A stretch of DNA of 64,000 bases, taken from Jatrophihabitans_A lederbergiae. Lineage in GTDB: Bacteria > Actinomycetota > Actinomycetes > Mycobacteriales > Jatrophihabitantaceae. The first letter of the stretch is position 1. Each line of letters opens with the position of its first letter. Location: NCBI RefSeq assembly GCF_031845305.1, contig NZ_JAVREH010000001.1, positions 62,001 to 126,000 of the forward strand, written 5' to 3'. The translations under genes were made by a program, and so were the position numbers. This document shows positions 33,954 through 42,180 of the stretch, one piece after another. The notes under the pieces are model-generated. The model was not told where the DNA came from. It made no database searches and was given only the letters and a program-made list of their open reading frames with translations.

Positions 33954-35402
33954 GTGACCGTCGACAACTCCCGCCGCAGCCGCAGCCGCAAGCCTGGCCG
34001 CCGGAGCCGGTCCACCGCCTCGGTCTTCGCTCCGCGCTACCGGATCACCACTCTCGCCATCCTGACCCTGATGACGATCATCGCCTTCGAGGCGCTGGCC
34101 GTCGCCACAGCGCTGCCGACCGCGGCCCGCAGCCTGCACGGATTGGCGTCCTACGGCTGGGCGTTCACCGGGTTTCTGGTGGCCAGCGTCGTCGGCATGG
34201 TCGCCTCGGGAATGCACGCCGACTCGCGCGGCGCGCGGTCCCCGCTGCTGATCGGCCTGGTGCTGTTCATCAGCGGGCTGCTCGTCGGCGGTGTGGCGGA
34301 GTCGATGCGGGTGCTGATCGCCGCCCGGGTGGTACAGGGACTGGCGGTCGGCCTGCTGATAACCGCCATGTACGTGGTGATGGGCGAGGTCTATGACGAC
34401 GCGATCCGGCCCAAGATGTTCGCCGCGCTGGCGACGTCCTGGATCGTGCCGGGCCTGGTCGGCCCGGTCGTCGCCGGCTGGATCACCGAGCACCTGTCGT
34501 GGCGGTGGGTCTTTGGCGGACTGGCGCCGTTCGTGGCGATCGCCGGGCTGATGCTGCTGCCGGCCCTGCGCCAGCTGCGCACGCACACCGCCTCCGGCGC
34601 GATGCGCGACCGCCGCCGGATCGGGTTTGCCGTGCTCACCGCGCTCGGCATTGCCGGGGTCGCGGACCTCGGTGAGAGCCAGAGCGTGCTCAGCGTGCTC
34701 CTGGGGATCCTCGGTCTGGCCGCAATGGTGTTCGGGCTGCGACGGCTGCTCCCGGCTGGAACGGCCGGCTTCGTCGTCGGGGTACCTGCGGCCATCGCCT
34801 TTCGCGGAGTGCTGTCCGGGGTGTTCTCCGGCATGGAGATCATCGTTCCGCTCACCCTGACCGTCCAGCACCACTACTCACCGACCCTGGCCGGCATGCC
34901 GCTGATGCTGACCGCCATCTCGTGGGCGACCGCATCCCAGATCCAGGGGCGGCTGCGCGATCCCAACCGGGCGGTGCTGGTGGCGCTCGGGCTCACCCTG
35001 ATCGCGGCCGGCGGTTTCGGCATGGCCGTGGTGGCAGTCCGGGCCGTTCCCGGCTGGACCGCGTTCCTCTGCTGGCCGGTGGCGGGGTTCGGCGCGGGCT
35101 TCGCCCTGACGAGCGCGAGCGTGGTGCTGCTCGAACACACCACCGACGCCGACCGCGGCTCGGACTCGGCGGCGTTCCAGCTTTCGGACTCCGCGATGAG
35201 CGCCCTGTTCACCGGGTTCTCCGGCGCCCTCGTGGCGTCCGCCGCGCATGGCCGGATCAGTTACGGCGCCGGCTTCGCCACGGTCTACCTCACCATGGCG
35301 ATCGTCGCGGTGCTGACCATCCTGCGGGCACCGCGGCTGCGGCCGAAATCGGTCCCCGACGGCGTCGGTCCGCTCGGCGCGCCGAGCGTCGTAAGCTCGT
35401 AG
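33954..35402 (+). CDS. MFS transporter (DHA2/EmrB-like drug exporter)
   Basis: 482 residues. After a basic N-terminus (SRRSRSRKPGRRSRST) come at least twelve hydrophobic segments, starting with TTLAILTLMTIIAFEALAV. AVATALPTAARSLHG (about 45) and LSWRWVFGGLAPF (about 180) are hallmarks of the DHA2 group, with the motif A-like loop GMHADSRGARSPLLIG (about 83-98). Such proteins export drugs or small metabolites using the proton gradient. It starts with GTG and a leaderless-type promoter. Its 3' end holds the promoter of iscS, whose ATG is four bases past the stop. Confidence 0.9.
   Translation: MTVDNSRRSRSRKPGRRSRSTASVFAPRYRITTLAILTLMTIIAFEALAVATALPTAARSLHGLASYGWAFTGFLVASVVGMVASGMHADSRGARSPLLIGLVLFISGLLVGGVAESMRVLIAARVVQGLAVGLLITAMYVVMGEVYDDAIRPKMFAALATSWIVPGLVGPVVAGWITEHLSWRWVFGGLAPFVAIAGLMLLPALRQLRTHTASGAMRDRRRIGFAVLTALGIAGVADLGESQSVLSVLLGILGLAAMVFGLRRLLPAGTAGFVVGVPAAIAFRGVLSGVFSGMEIIVPLTLTVQHHYSPTLAGMPLMLTAISWATASQIQGRLRDPNRAVLVALGLTLIAAGGFGMAVVAVRAVPGWTAFLCWPVAGFGAGFALTSASVVLLEHTTDADRGSDSAAFQLSDSAMSALFTGFSGALVASAAHGRISYGAGFATVYLTMAIVAVLTILRAPRLRPKSVPDGVGPLGAPSVVSS
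35371..35388. promoter_or_regulatory. 18-base perfect palindrome just upstream of the iscS -10 box
   Basis: CGCTCGGCGCGCCGAGCG is its own reverse complement. It ends four bases before TAAGCT and lies in the last codons of the MFS gene. It could be an operator, a hairpin, or a coding coincidence. Confidence 0.35.
35392..35397 (+). promoter_or_regulatory. -10 box of iscS, leaderless spacing
   Basis: TAAGCT followed by eight bases and the ATG at 35406. Confidence 0.45.
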
Positions 35403-35405
35403 CCG

Positions 35406-36638
35406 ATGCCCTATCTCGATCACGCCGCGACCACTCCGATGCTGGAGGAGGCCATCACCGCGATGTCAGCGGCGATGGCCCAGGTCGGCAACCCGTCGTC
35501 GTTGCACACCTCCGGCCGGCGGGCCCGCCGCATCGTCGAGGAGTCCCGTGAGCGGCTGGCCGCGGCCCTGGGCGCCCGTCCGTCCGAGGTGATCTTCACC
35601 AGTGGCGGCACGGAGTCCGACAACCTGGCGGTGAAGGGCATCTTCCTGGCCCGCCGCAACGAGGCCCGCGCCCACCGACGGGTGCTGATCAGCGCCATCG
35701 AGCACCACGCGGTGCTGGATTCGGCGCAGTGGCTGGTCGACCACGAGGGCGCCGAGCTGGTGCTGCTGCCGGTGGACGAGCGGGGCACGGTACTTCCCGC
35801 GGCGCTGTCCGCCGCGATCGCCGAGGACCCGAACGCGGTGGCCCTGGTCAGCGTGATGTGGGCGAACAACGAGGTCGGGACGGTGCAGCCGATCGCCGAA
35901 CTGGTCGCAATCGCGCACGCGTACGGCATTCCGTTCCACACCGACGCCGTGCAGGCCGCCGGGGCGCTGCCGGTCTACTTCGCCGAGTCCGGCGTCGATG
36001 CGATGACGGTCACCGCGCACAAGCTCGGTGGCCCGTACGGCACCGGCGCGCTGCTGCTCGGCCGCGGCGTCGCGTGCGCCCCGGTGCTGCACGGCGGCGG
36101 CCAGGAGCGCGATGTCCGCTCGGGCACCATCGACACTCCCGGGGTGGTCGGCTTCGCCACCGCCGCCGAGATCGCGGTCGCCCGCCGGGACGCCTCGGCC
36201 GCCCGGCTGGCCGGTTTGCGCGACTCCCTCGTCGCGGGCGTGCTCGAGGCGGTTCCGGATGCCGTGCTCAACGGCGATCCGGTGTCCCGGCTCCCTGGCA
36301 ACGCCCATCTGTCCTTTCCCGGCTGCGAGGGTGATTCGCTGCTGATGCTGCTGGACGCCCGGGGCATCGAGTGCTCCACCGGCTCCGCCTGCTCGGCCGG
36401 CGTCGCGCAGGCATCCCACGTGCTGCTGGCGATGGGCGCCGACGACCAGCGGGCACGCGGCTCGCTGCGGCTCTCGCTCGGCCACACCTCCACGGCCGAG
36501 GACGTGCATGCCGTGATCGAGGCGATCGGACCCGCGGTCGAGCGCGCCCGGCGGGCCGGCATGGCCTCCGGCGGGTCAGCATTCGCGTACTCTTCCCCGG
36601 CTCTGGCCGGGATGGACACCACCGGACGAAATCGATGA
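35406..36638 (+). CDS. iscS: Cysteine desulfurase (IscS/NifS family)
   Basis: Removes sulfur from cysteine as an enzyme-bound persulfide for tRNA thiolation and Fe-S assembly, 410 residues, PLP-dependent. The start PYLDHAATTPM is canonical. VIFTSGGTESDNLAVKG (about 59-75) holds the PLP phosphate site; VTAHKLGGPYGTGALLL carries the PLP lysine (about 206); ECSTGSACSAG contains the persulfide Cys (Cys329). Its stop overlaps the ATG of mnmA (ATGA), so sulfur donor and sulfur user are translated together, as in Rv3025c/Rv3024c. The last 20 residues (SGGSAFAYSSPALAGMDTT) are an extra tail. Confidence 0.95.
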   Translation: MPYLDHAATTPMLEEAITAMSAAMAQVGNPSSLHTSGRRARRIVEESRERLAAALGARPSEVIFTSGGTESDNLAVKGIFLARRNEARAHRRVLISAIEHHAVLDSAQWLVDHEGAELVLLPVDERGTVLPAALSAAIAEDPNAVALVSVMWANNEVGTVQPIAELVAIAHAYGIPFHTDAVQAAGALPVYFAESGVDAMTVTAHKLGGPYGTGALLLGRGVACAPVLHGGGQERDVRSGTIDTPGVVGFATAAEIAVARRDASAARLAGLRDSLVAGVLEAVPDAVLNGDPVSRLPGNAHLSFPGCEGDSLLMLLDARGIECSTGSACSAGVAQASHVLLAMGADDQRARGSLRLSLGHTSTAEDVHAVIEAIGPAVERARRAGMASGGSAFAYSSPALAGMDTTGRNR

Positions 36639-37756
36639 GGGTACTGGCCGCGATGAGCGGGGGAGTGGACTCGGCGGTTGCCGCCGCTCGGGCGGTCGAC
36701 GCCGGCTGGGACGTCACCGGCGTCCATCTGGCGCTGTCGCGTCAGCCCGCGACGCTGCGCACCGGCTCGCGTGGTTGCTGCTCGGTCGAGGACTCCCACG
36801 ACGCCCGCCGAGCCGCGGACGTCCTCGGCATCCCGTTCTACATCTGGGACTTCGCCGAGCGCTTCCAGGCCGACGTGATCGATGACTTCGTCGCCGAGTA
36901 CGAGGCCGGCCGCACCCCGAACCCGTGCCTGCGCTGCAACGAGAAGATCAAGTTCGAGGCGCTGCTGGACCGCGCGCTGGCCCTGGGCTTCGATGCGGTG
37001 GCCACCGGGCACCATGCCCGGCTGGTGAACGGCGAGCTGCGGCGCTCGGTCGATGAGGCCAAGGACCAGTCCTACGTCCTCGCCGTGCTGCGGCCCGACC
37101 AGCTCGCGCACGCGATCTTCCCGCTCGGAAACAGCACGAAGGACCAGGTACGCGCCGAGGCCGCGGCCCGCTCGCTGTCGGTGGCGAACAAGCCGGACTC
37201 CCACGACATCTGCTTCATCGCCGACGGCGATACCCAGGGCTTCCTGTCCCGGCGGCTCGGCCAGCAGCCCGGCGAGATCGTCGATGCCGACGGTTCGGTG
37301 CTCGGCGGGCACGACGGCGCATTCGGCTTCACCGTCGGCCAGCGCAAGGGGCTGAATCTGACGAAAGCCGGCCCCACCGGGGAGCCGCGGTACGTGCTCT
37401 CGATCCAGCCCAAGACCAATACCGTGGTGGTCGGCAGCGCCGCGGACCTCGAGATCGACACGGTGCGCTGCGTCCGTCCGGTGTGGACGTCGGGCGTGCC
37501 GGCTGCCGCCGCCGATGGCACCGGAACTGACCTGCGGTCGAACTGCCTGCGGTTCGGCTGTCTGGTGCAGTTACGCGCGCACGGGCTGGTGTCGGCGGCC
37601 ACGATCAGCGGGACCCCGGATGGCGAGCTGACCGCGACGCTGACCGAGCCGCAGCGTGGCATCGCCGCCGGCCAGGCGCTGGTGATGTACGACGGTGACC
37701 GCGTGATCGGTTCGGCCACCATCACCGCGGCGCATCGCGCAACGGTGTCCGCCTGA
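36635..37756 (+). CDS. mnmA: tRNA-specific 2-thiouridylase MnmA
   Basis: Thiolates uridine 34 of Lys, Glu and Gln tRNAs using persulfide sulfur from a desulfurase and ATP. 373 residues. AAMSGGVDSAV (residues 5-15) is the PP-loop; TPNPCLRCNEKIKFEALL has the first catalytic Cys (about 92) and SHDICFIADGD the second (about 193). The ATG at 36635 is the overlap with the iscS stop. Because the window also holds tRNA-Glu and tRNA-Gln, its substrates are partly encoded here, although the tRNAs shown have C34. The gene ends in a run of short direct repeats. Confidence 0.95.
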   Translation: MRVLAAMSGGVDSAVAAARAVDAGWDVTGVHLALSRQPATLRTGSRGCCSVEDSHDARRAADVLGIPFYIWDFAERFQADVIDDFVAEYEAGRTPNPCLRCNEKIKFEALLDRALALGFDAVATGHHARLVNGELRRSVDEAKDQSYVLAVLRPDQLAHAIFPLGNSTKDQVRAEAAARSLSVANKPDSHDICFIADGDTQGFLSRRLGQQPGEIVDADGSVLGGHDGAFGFTVGQRKGLNLTKAGPTGEPRYVLSIQPKTNTVVVGSAADLEIDTVRCVRPVWTSGVPAAAADGTGTDLRSNCLRFGCLVQLRAHGLVSAATISGTPDGELTATLTEPQRGIAAGQALVMYDGDRVIGSATITAAHRATVSA

Positions 37757-37818
37757 TGGCGACACTCCTTGATGGCGACTCCTTGATGGTGGTTCGTTTG
37801 ATGGCGGCTTTTTAATGG
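37754..37818. repeat. Four-fold 14-16 base repeat from the mnmA stop to the next start
   Basis: Units beginning TGATGG start at 37754 (the mnmA stop codon), 37770, 37784 and 37799; a fifth, TAATGGCC, holds the ATG of the next gene. Units 1 and 2 share TGATGGCGAC and CTCCT. Confidence 0.8.
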
Positions 37819-38825
37819 CCCAGAGTGTGCAGGCCCATCCGTGGCCGCCCGGCGCGGCGACCGGCATCGGATCACTGCCCGGCACCGACCCCGGCGAGGC
37901 TGTTCGGCTGGTGCTCGGCGAGGTTCCTGACCTGCCGTATCTGCCGGAGCTGCCCGAGCGTGGGCTCGGCGCGGATCTGGTGGGGCGGACCGGTTCGCTG
38001 CTGGTCGACCTGCCGCTGGAGTGGCAGCCGCACGGCTGGACGGTGGCCAGCCATCCCGGCCGCGACCTTTCGCGTGCCCACGACCAGCTGGCCCGTGATC
38101 TCGACGCCATCACCGAGTTGGGGCAGGGTTTACCACTCCTCAAGGTGTCGGTCTGCGGGCCGATGACCCTGGGCGCCAGCATCGAATTGCCCAATCTGCA
38201 CAAGGTACTCACCGACCATGGCGCCTTCCGGGACCTCGCCGCGTCACTGGCCGAGGGCGTCCGGGAACACCTGGCCGACCTTGCCTCGCGGCTGCCCGGT
38301 ACCGCTCTGGTGCTGCAGGTGGACGAGCCGAGCCTGCCGCAGGTGCTCAGCGGCCGGGTTCCCACACCCTCGGGGTACGGAACTGTCCGGTCGTTGGAGC
38401 GCTCGATCGCCGGACCGGCGCTGGCGCAGCTGCTGGCGGTAGCCGCCGAGGGCCACCGGGTGGTGCACTGCTGCGCCGAGGACGTCCCGTTCGACCTGCT
38501 CGCCAGCTCCGGCGCGTCCGCGATAGCGGTGGACGCCGACCTGATCACCCACGCCGACCTCGACGCGGTCGGTGAGCTGGTCGAGTCGGGTGTGGGCCTG
38601 TGGCGCGGTGTGGTGCCCGGCGTCGATGCTCCGATCTCGGTCCACTCGGCACGGGCGAAGATCCAGCCGGTGTGGAGCAAGCTCGGGTTCAGTCCGGAAC
38701 TGCTGGCCAGCGCTGTGGTCCCCACGCCGTCCTGCGGCCTGGCCGGGGCGTCGCTCGGTTATGCCCGCAAGGCGATGAAGGTGCTGTCAGAGGTGGGCAG
38801 GTCACTGCTCGAAGAGCCCGCCTGA
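37815..38825 (+). CDS. Cobalamin-independent methionine synthase C-terminal-domain protein (Rv3015c homolog)
   Basis: 336 residues, similar to the C-terminal barrel of MetE but lacking the N-terminal half. GAATGIGSLPGTDPGEAVRLVLGEVPDLPYLPELPERG (about 14-50) and PLLKVSVCGPMTLGAS (about 108) are the family pattern; VLQVDEPSLPQVLSG (about 162) and VVHCCAEDVPFDLLA (about 216) match metal and substrate regions, and PTPSCGLAGASLGYARKAM (about 300) supplies the last Cys. Zinc ligands are thus plausible. It is short for a full MetE; whether it makes methionine or is a related methyltransferase is unknown. In M. tuberculosis the same gene precedes ligA. Confidence 0.85.
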   Translation: MAQSVQAHPWPPGAATGIGSLPGTDPGEAVRLVLGEVPDLPYLPELPERGLGADLVGRTGSLLVDLPLEWQPHGWTVASHPGRDLSRAHDQLARDLDAITELGQGLPLLKVSVCGPMTLGASIELPNLHKVLTDHGAFRDLAASLAEGVREHLADLASRLPGTALVLQVDEPSLPQVLSGRVPTPSGYGTVRSLERSIAGPALAQLLAVAAEGHRVVHCCAEDVPFDLLASSGASAIAVDADLITHADLDAVGELVESGVGLWRGVVPGVDAPISVHSARAKIQPVWSKLGFSPELLASAVVPTPSCGLAGASLGYARKAMKVLSEVGRSLLEEPA

Positions 38826-38978
38826 TCACGTCTTTCCGTGTTTTCTGCGCCACCGGCGTCCACCGTCCGCTGTCCGCCGTCAGGCATCCTGGAAGAGCGG
38901 TTCTCTTTCTGCTGTTCCAGCGCTACATCCTGAGCACGGCCGAGGGCGGCCTGAAGGAGTGAACTCGGCTGAGCAGAA

Positions 38979-39001
38979 CTGTCGGCCGGTCGCGGTAGCT
39001 T
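38979..39001 (+). promoter_or_regulatory. RecA-NDp (PafBC-type) DNA-damage promoter of ligA
   Basis: CTGTCGGCC, eight bases (GGTCGCGG), then TAGCTT, matching tTGTCRGtg-N8-TAnnnT. Seven bases separate the -10 box from the GTG at 39009, so the message is leaderless. Confidence 0.7.
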
Positions 39002-39008
39002 AGGCCTC

Positions 39009-41177
39009 GTGACGACAGCACCCGACCGCGAGCAGCGGAGCGCCGGCGACCGGCCAGCCGGCGACCGGCCAGGCGGGGACGAGCCAGCTGGCGACCGGCC
39101 AGGCGGGGACGAGTCTCTGGCCGCCCGTCAGCGCCATGCCGAGCTTGTCGCCCGGCTGACTGACGCCGAGTACCGGTACTACGTCCTGGACGTCCCGAGC
39201 CTGTCCGATGCCGACTATGCCGGACTGCGCGCCGAGCTGACCACTCTGGAGGGCCGGTTCGCGGACCTGGCCTCGCTCGACGTGGCCGCCCAACACGCCG
39301 CTGAAAGCCTGTCGGTGCAGTTCAGCCCCGTCCAGCACCTCGAGCGGATGCTCTCGCTGGACAACGCCTTCTCCGCCGACGAGCTGGCTGCCTGGGCGCT
39401 GCGGGTGCGGCGCGAGGTCGGCGAGACCCCGTACCTCTGCGAGCTGAAGATCGACGGCCTGGCCATCAACCTGGTGTACGAGTCCGGCACGCTGGCCCGG
39501 GCAGCGACCCGCGGTGACGGCCACACCGGTGAGGATGTGACCGCCAACGTCCGCACCATCAGCTCGATCCCGAACCGGCTGAGCGGTGACGATCTGCCCG
39601 AGGTGATCGAGGTCCGTGGCGAGATCTTCTTCCCGCTCGAAGAGTTCGCGGCGCTGAACGCCCAGCTGGTCGCGGCGGGCAAGGCCCCCTACGCCAACCC
39701 CCGCAACACCGCCTCCGGCTCGCTGCGCCAGAAGGACCCGCGGATCACCGGCGCCCGCAAGCTGCGCATGGTGGTGCACGGGGTGGGGCGCGTCCAGGGT
39801 GGGCCGCCGGTCGAGAGCCAGTCCCAGTGGTACGAGGTGCTGCGGGCCTGGGGCCTGCCGACCTCCGCGCGCGCCACGGTGGTGAACTCCATGGATGAGG
39901 CGTCGGCGTTCATCGCGCACTGGGGCGAGCACCGTCACGACGTCGAGCACGAGATCGACGGCGTGGTGGTCAAGGTCGACTCGCTGGCACACCAGCGGCA
40001 GCTCGGCTCGACCAGCCGGGCGCCGCGCTGGGCCATCGCGTACAAGTACCCGCCCGAAGAAGTGCAGACCAGGCTGCTCGCCATCGAGGTCAACGTCGGC
40101 CGCACCGGCCGGGTGACGCCGTACGGCGTGATGGAGCCGGTGCTGGTTGCCGGGTCCACGGTCGAAATGGCGACCCTGCACAACGCCAGCGAGGTCGCCC
40201 GCAAGGACGTCCGGGCAGGCGACACCGTGGTACTGCGCAAGGCCGGCGACGTGATTCCCGAGATTCTGGGACCGGTTCGCGAGCTGCGTCCCACCGACGC
40301 GCAGCCATGGGTGATGCCGACGCACTGCCCCGCCTGCGGCACCGAGTTGCGGCCGCAGAAAGAGGGTGACGCCGACATCCGCTGCCCCAATCAGCGCTCC
40401 TGTCCCGCACAGCTGCGGGAGCGGCTGTTCCACGTCGCCGGCCGCGGTGCGTTCGATATCGAGATGCTCGGCTACGAGGCGGCCACCGCGCTGCTCGATG
40501 CGGACTTGGTTTCCGACGAGGGCGACCTGTTCACCCTGTCGGCCGAGCAGCTGGAGCAGAGCGCCTTCTTCACTCGCAAGACGGGAGGCCTGGCGGCGAA
40601 CGCCCGCAAGCTGCTGGACAACATCGAGGCGGCCAAGACCCGGCCGTTGTGGCGGGCGTTGGTGGCCCTGTCCATCCGCCATGTTGGCCCGACCGCCGCC
40701 CAGGCGCTTGCCCGCCAATTCGGCTCGATCGAGCAGATCCGCACGGCCAGCAGCGAAGCGCTGGCCGCGACCGAGGGGGTCGGCCCGACCATCGCCGAGG
40801 CCGTCCGCGCGTGGTTCGAGGTGGATTGGCATCGCGACATCGTGGCCAAATGGCTGGCAGCAGGCGTGTTCAACGAAGAAGTGGTGGTCGACAGCGGGCC
40901 GAAACCGCTGGCGGGCATCGCGGTGGTCGTCACCGGAGCTTTGCAGGCTTACAGCAGGGACGAAGCGGCCGAGGCGATTACCAGCCGTGGTGGCAAGGCG
41001 GCCAGCTCCGTATCGAAGAAAACCTCGTTCCTCGTCGTGGGGGACACCCCCGGCACCAAGTATGCGAAGGCGGTTGAGTTGAAGGTTCCGATTCTCGACG
41101 AGGCAGGATTCACCCTGCTGCTCGAAGAAGGTCCCGAGGCCGCAACTGCGGTCGCCCGCGCCGGAGAGCCGGAGTGA
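39009..41177 (+). CDS. ligA: NAD-dependent DNA ligase LigA
   Basis: Seals nicks with NAD+ during replication and repair, 722 residues. Order of domains: a short repeat-containing N-terminal tail (residues 1-40), Ia domain (AELVARLTDAEYRYYVLD), adenylation domain with CELKIDGLAIN (lysine about 147), OB-fold, zinc finger with four Cys (HCPACGTE, then DIRCPNQRSCPAQ, about 438-465), HhH region, and a BRCT domain from about 635 (GIAVVVTGALQAY; DTPGTKYAKA). The start is GTG with a -10 box seven bases upstream. Its stop overlaps the SIS gene start (GTGA). The tail carries a 10-residue repeat (GDRPGGDEPA) not seen in typical LigA. Confidence 0.96.
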   Translation: MTTAPDREQRSAGDRPAGDRPGGDEPAGDRPGGDESLAARQRHAELVARLTDAEYRYYVLDVPSLSDADYAGLRAELTTLEGRFADLASLDVAAQHAAESLSVQFSPVQHLERMLSLDNAFSADELAAWALRVRREVGETPYLCELKIDGLAINLVYESGTLARAATRGDGHTGEDVTANVRTISSIPNRLSGDDLPEVIEVRGEIFFPLEEFAALNAQLVAAGKAPYANPRNTASGSLRQKDPRITGARKLRMVVHGVGRVQGGPPVESQSQWYEVLRAWGLPTSARATVVNSMDEASAFIAHWGEHRHDVEHEIDGVVVKVDSLAHQRQLGSTSRAPRWAIAYKYPPEEVQTRLLAIEVNVGRTGRVTPYGVMEPVLVAGSTVEMATLHNASEVARKDVRAGDTVVLRKAGDVIPEILGPVRELRPTDAQPWVMPTHCPACGTELRPQKEGDADIRCPNQRSCPAQLRERLFHVAGRGAFDIEMLGYEAATALLDADLVSDEGDLFTLSAEQLEQSAFFTRKTGGLAANARKLLDNIEAAKTRPLWRALVALSIRHVGPTAAQALARQFGSIEQIRTASSEALAATEGVGPTIAEAVRAWFEVDWHRDIVAKWLAAGVFNEEVVVDSGPKPLAGIAVVVTGALQAYSRDEAAEAITSRGGKAASSVSKKTSFLVVGDTPGTKYAKAVELKVPILDEAGFTLLLEEGPEAATAVARAGEPE
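39045..39113. repeat. 30-base in-frame tandem repeat in the ligA 5' end
   Basis: GCGACCGGCCAGGCGGGGAC occurs at 39061 and 39091 with period 30, and a partial third copy precedes at 39045. In frame it encodes GDRPGGDEPA-type units. Confidence 0.85.
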
Positions 41178-42067
41178 ACGAGTTCGTTACCGCCGAGATC
41201 CTGAGCCAGCCCGAGTGCTGGCGCCGGGTGGCCACCATGGACAGCGTCAGCGCCCTGCCCGCGTCGGGCAAGCGAATCGCCGTCACCGGCTGTGGGACGT
41301 CCTGGTTCATCGCGATGGCCTACGCCGCGCTGCGTGAAGAGGCCGGTCACGGCATCACCGACGCCTTCGTCGCGTCCGAGTTCCCCCGCGGCCGCGAGTA
41401 CGACGCGGTAGTCGTGATCAGCCGGTCCGGCACGACCACCGAGGTTGCCGAGCTGCTGAGCTGGTTGTCCACCACCGCGCCGCACATCCTCACCGTGGCC
41501 ATCGTCGGGGTCGCCGGAACGCCGATCGAGCGACTCGCCGGAACCGCCGTCGTACTGGACTTCGCCGACGAGCAGTCGGTGGTGCAGACCCGGTACGCCA
41601 CCTCGACACTGGCCTTCCTGCGCGCGCAACTCGGCCACGACCTGAACCGGATCGCCGCGGCCGGTGAGCGTGCGCTGCGGCGGCCGTTGCCCGAGGCGGC
41701 GGTGACGGCGGAGCAGCTGACCTTCCTCGGCCGGGGCTGGACCGTCGGACTGGCCCACGAGGCGGCCCTGAAGAACCGCGAGGCGGCCCAGTCGTGGGCC
41801 GAGTCCTATCCTGCGATGGACTACCGGCACGGCCCGATCGCGATCGCCGCGCCGGGCCGGGTGGTCTGGGGCTTCGGTGAGATGCCTGCCGGTCTGGCGG
41901 CCGACGTGGCGGCCACCGGCGCCGACTGGATTTCCGGCGACCTCGACCCGATGGCCGAGCTGGTGGTGGCCCAGCGGGTCGCGGTGGCCCGGGCCGAGTG
42001 CCTCGGACTGGACGCCGACCGCCCGCGTCACCTCACCCGGTCGGTCATCCTCGACCAGCACTCATAG
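41174..42067 (+). CDS. SIS-domain protein (sugar isomerase/AgaS-like)
   Basis: 297 residues with two SIS (phosphosugar-binding) domains, as in the C-terminal half of glucosamine-6-phosphate synthase or AgaS-type deaminases. IAVTGCGTSWFIAMAYAALRE (about 35-55) is the first, with VVISRSGTTTEVAELLSWL (about 78-96) the sugar-phosphate loop; FLGRGWTVGLAHEAALKNREAAQSWAESYPAMDYRHGPIAI (about 180-220) belongs to the second, including the E-x-x-H-G-P region. It starts GTG and overlaps ligA by four bases. Its relation to DNA ligation is unexplained; it may simply be cotranscribed. Its last codons and stop fall in a seven-copy repeat. Confidence 0.88.
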   Translation: MNEFVTAEILSQPECWRRVATMDSVSALPASGKRIAVTGCGTSWFIAMAYAALREEAGHGITDAFVASEFPRGREYDAVVVISRSGTTTEVAELLSWLSTTAPHILTVAIVGVAGTPIERLAGTAVVLDFADEQSVVQTRYATSTLAFLRAQLGHDLNRIAAAGERALRRPLPEAAVTAEQLTFLGRGWTVGLAHEAALKNREAAQSWAESYPAMDYRHGPIAIAAPGRVVWGFGEMPAGLAADVAATGADWISGDLDPMAELVVAQRVAVARAECLGLDADRPRHLTRSVILDQHS

Positions 42068-42174
42068 CGGGGCAGCACTCATAGCAGGGCGGCACTCTTA
42101 GCGGGGCCGGCACTCTCAGCGGGCAGCAGTCGTAGCGGAGCAGCACTCTCAGCGGGGCAGCACTCTCAGCGCGA
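42056..42174. repeat. Seven-copy 16-18 base tandem repeat at the end of the SIS gene
   Basis: Units such as CAGCACTCATAGCGGGG start at 42056, 42073, 42090, 42108, 42124, 42141 and 42158. Unit 1 holds the last codons and TAG stop of the SIS gene (42065-42067); several copies keep the TAG. Confidence 0.9.
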
Positions 42175-42180
42175 GCATGC

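Noticed and set aside
32907..34874. 655-codon open frame on the minus strand
   Set aside because: Antisense to fixB and the MFS gene, crossing their boundary; low-complexity translation rich in Arg, Gly and His.
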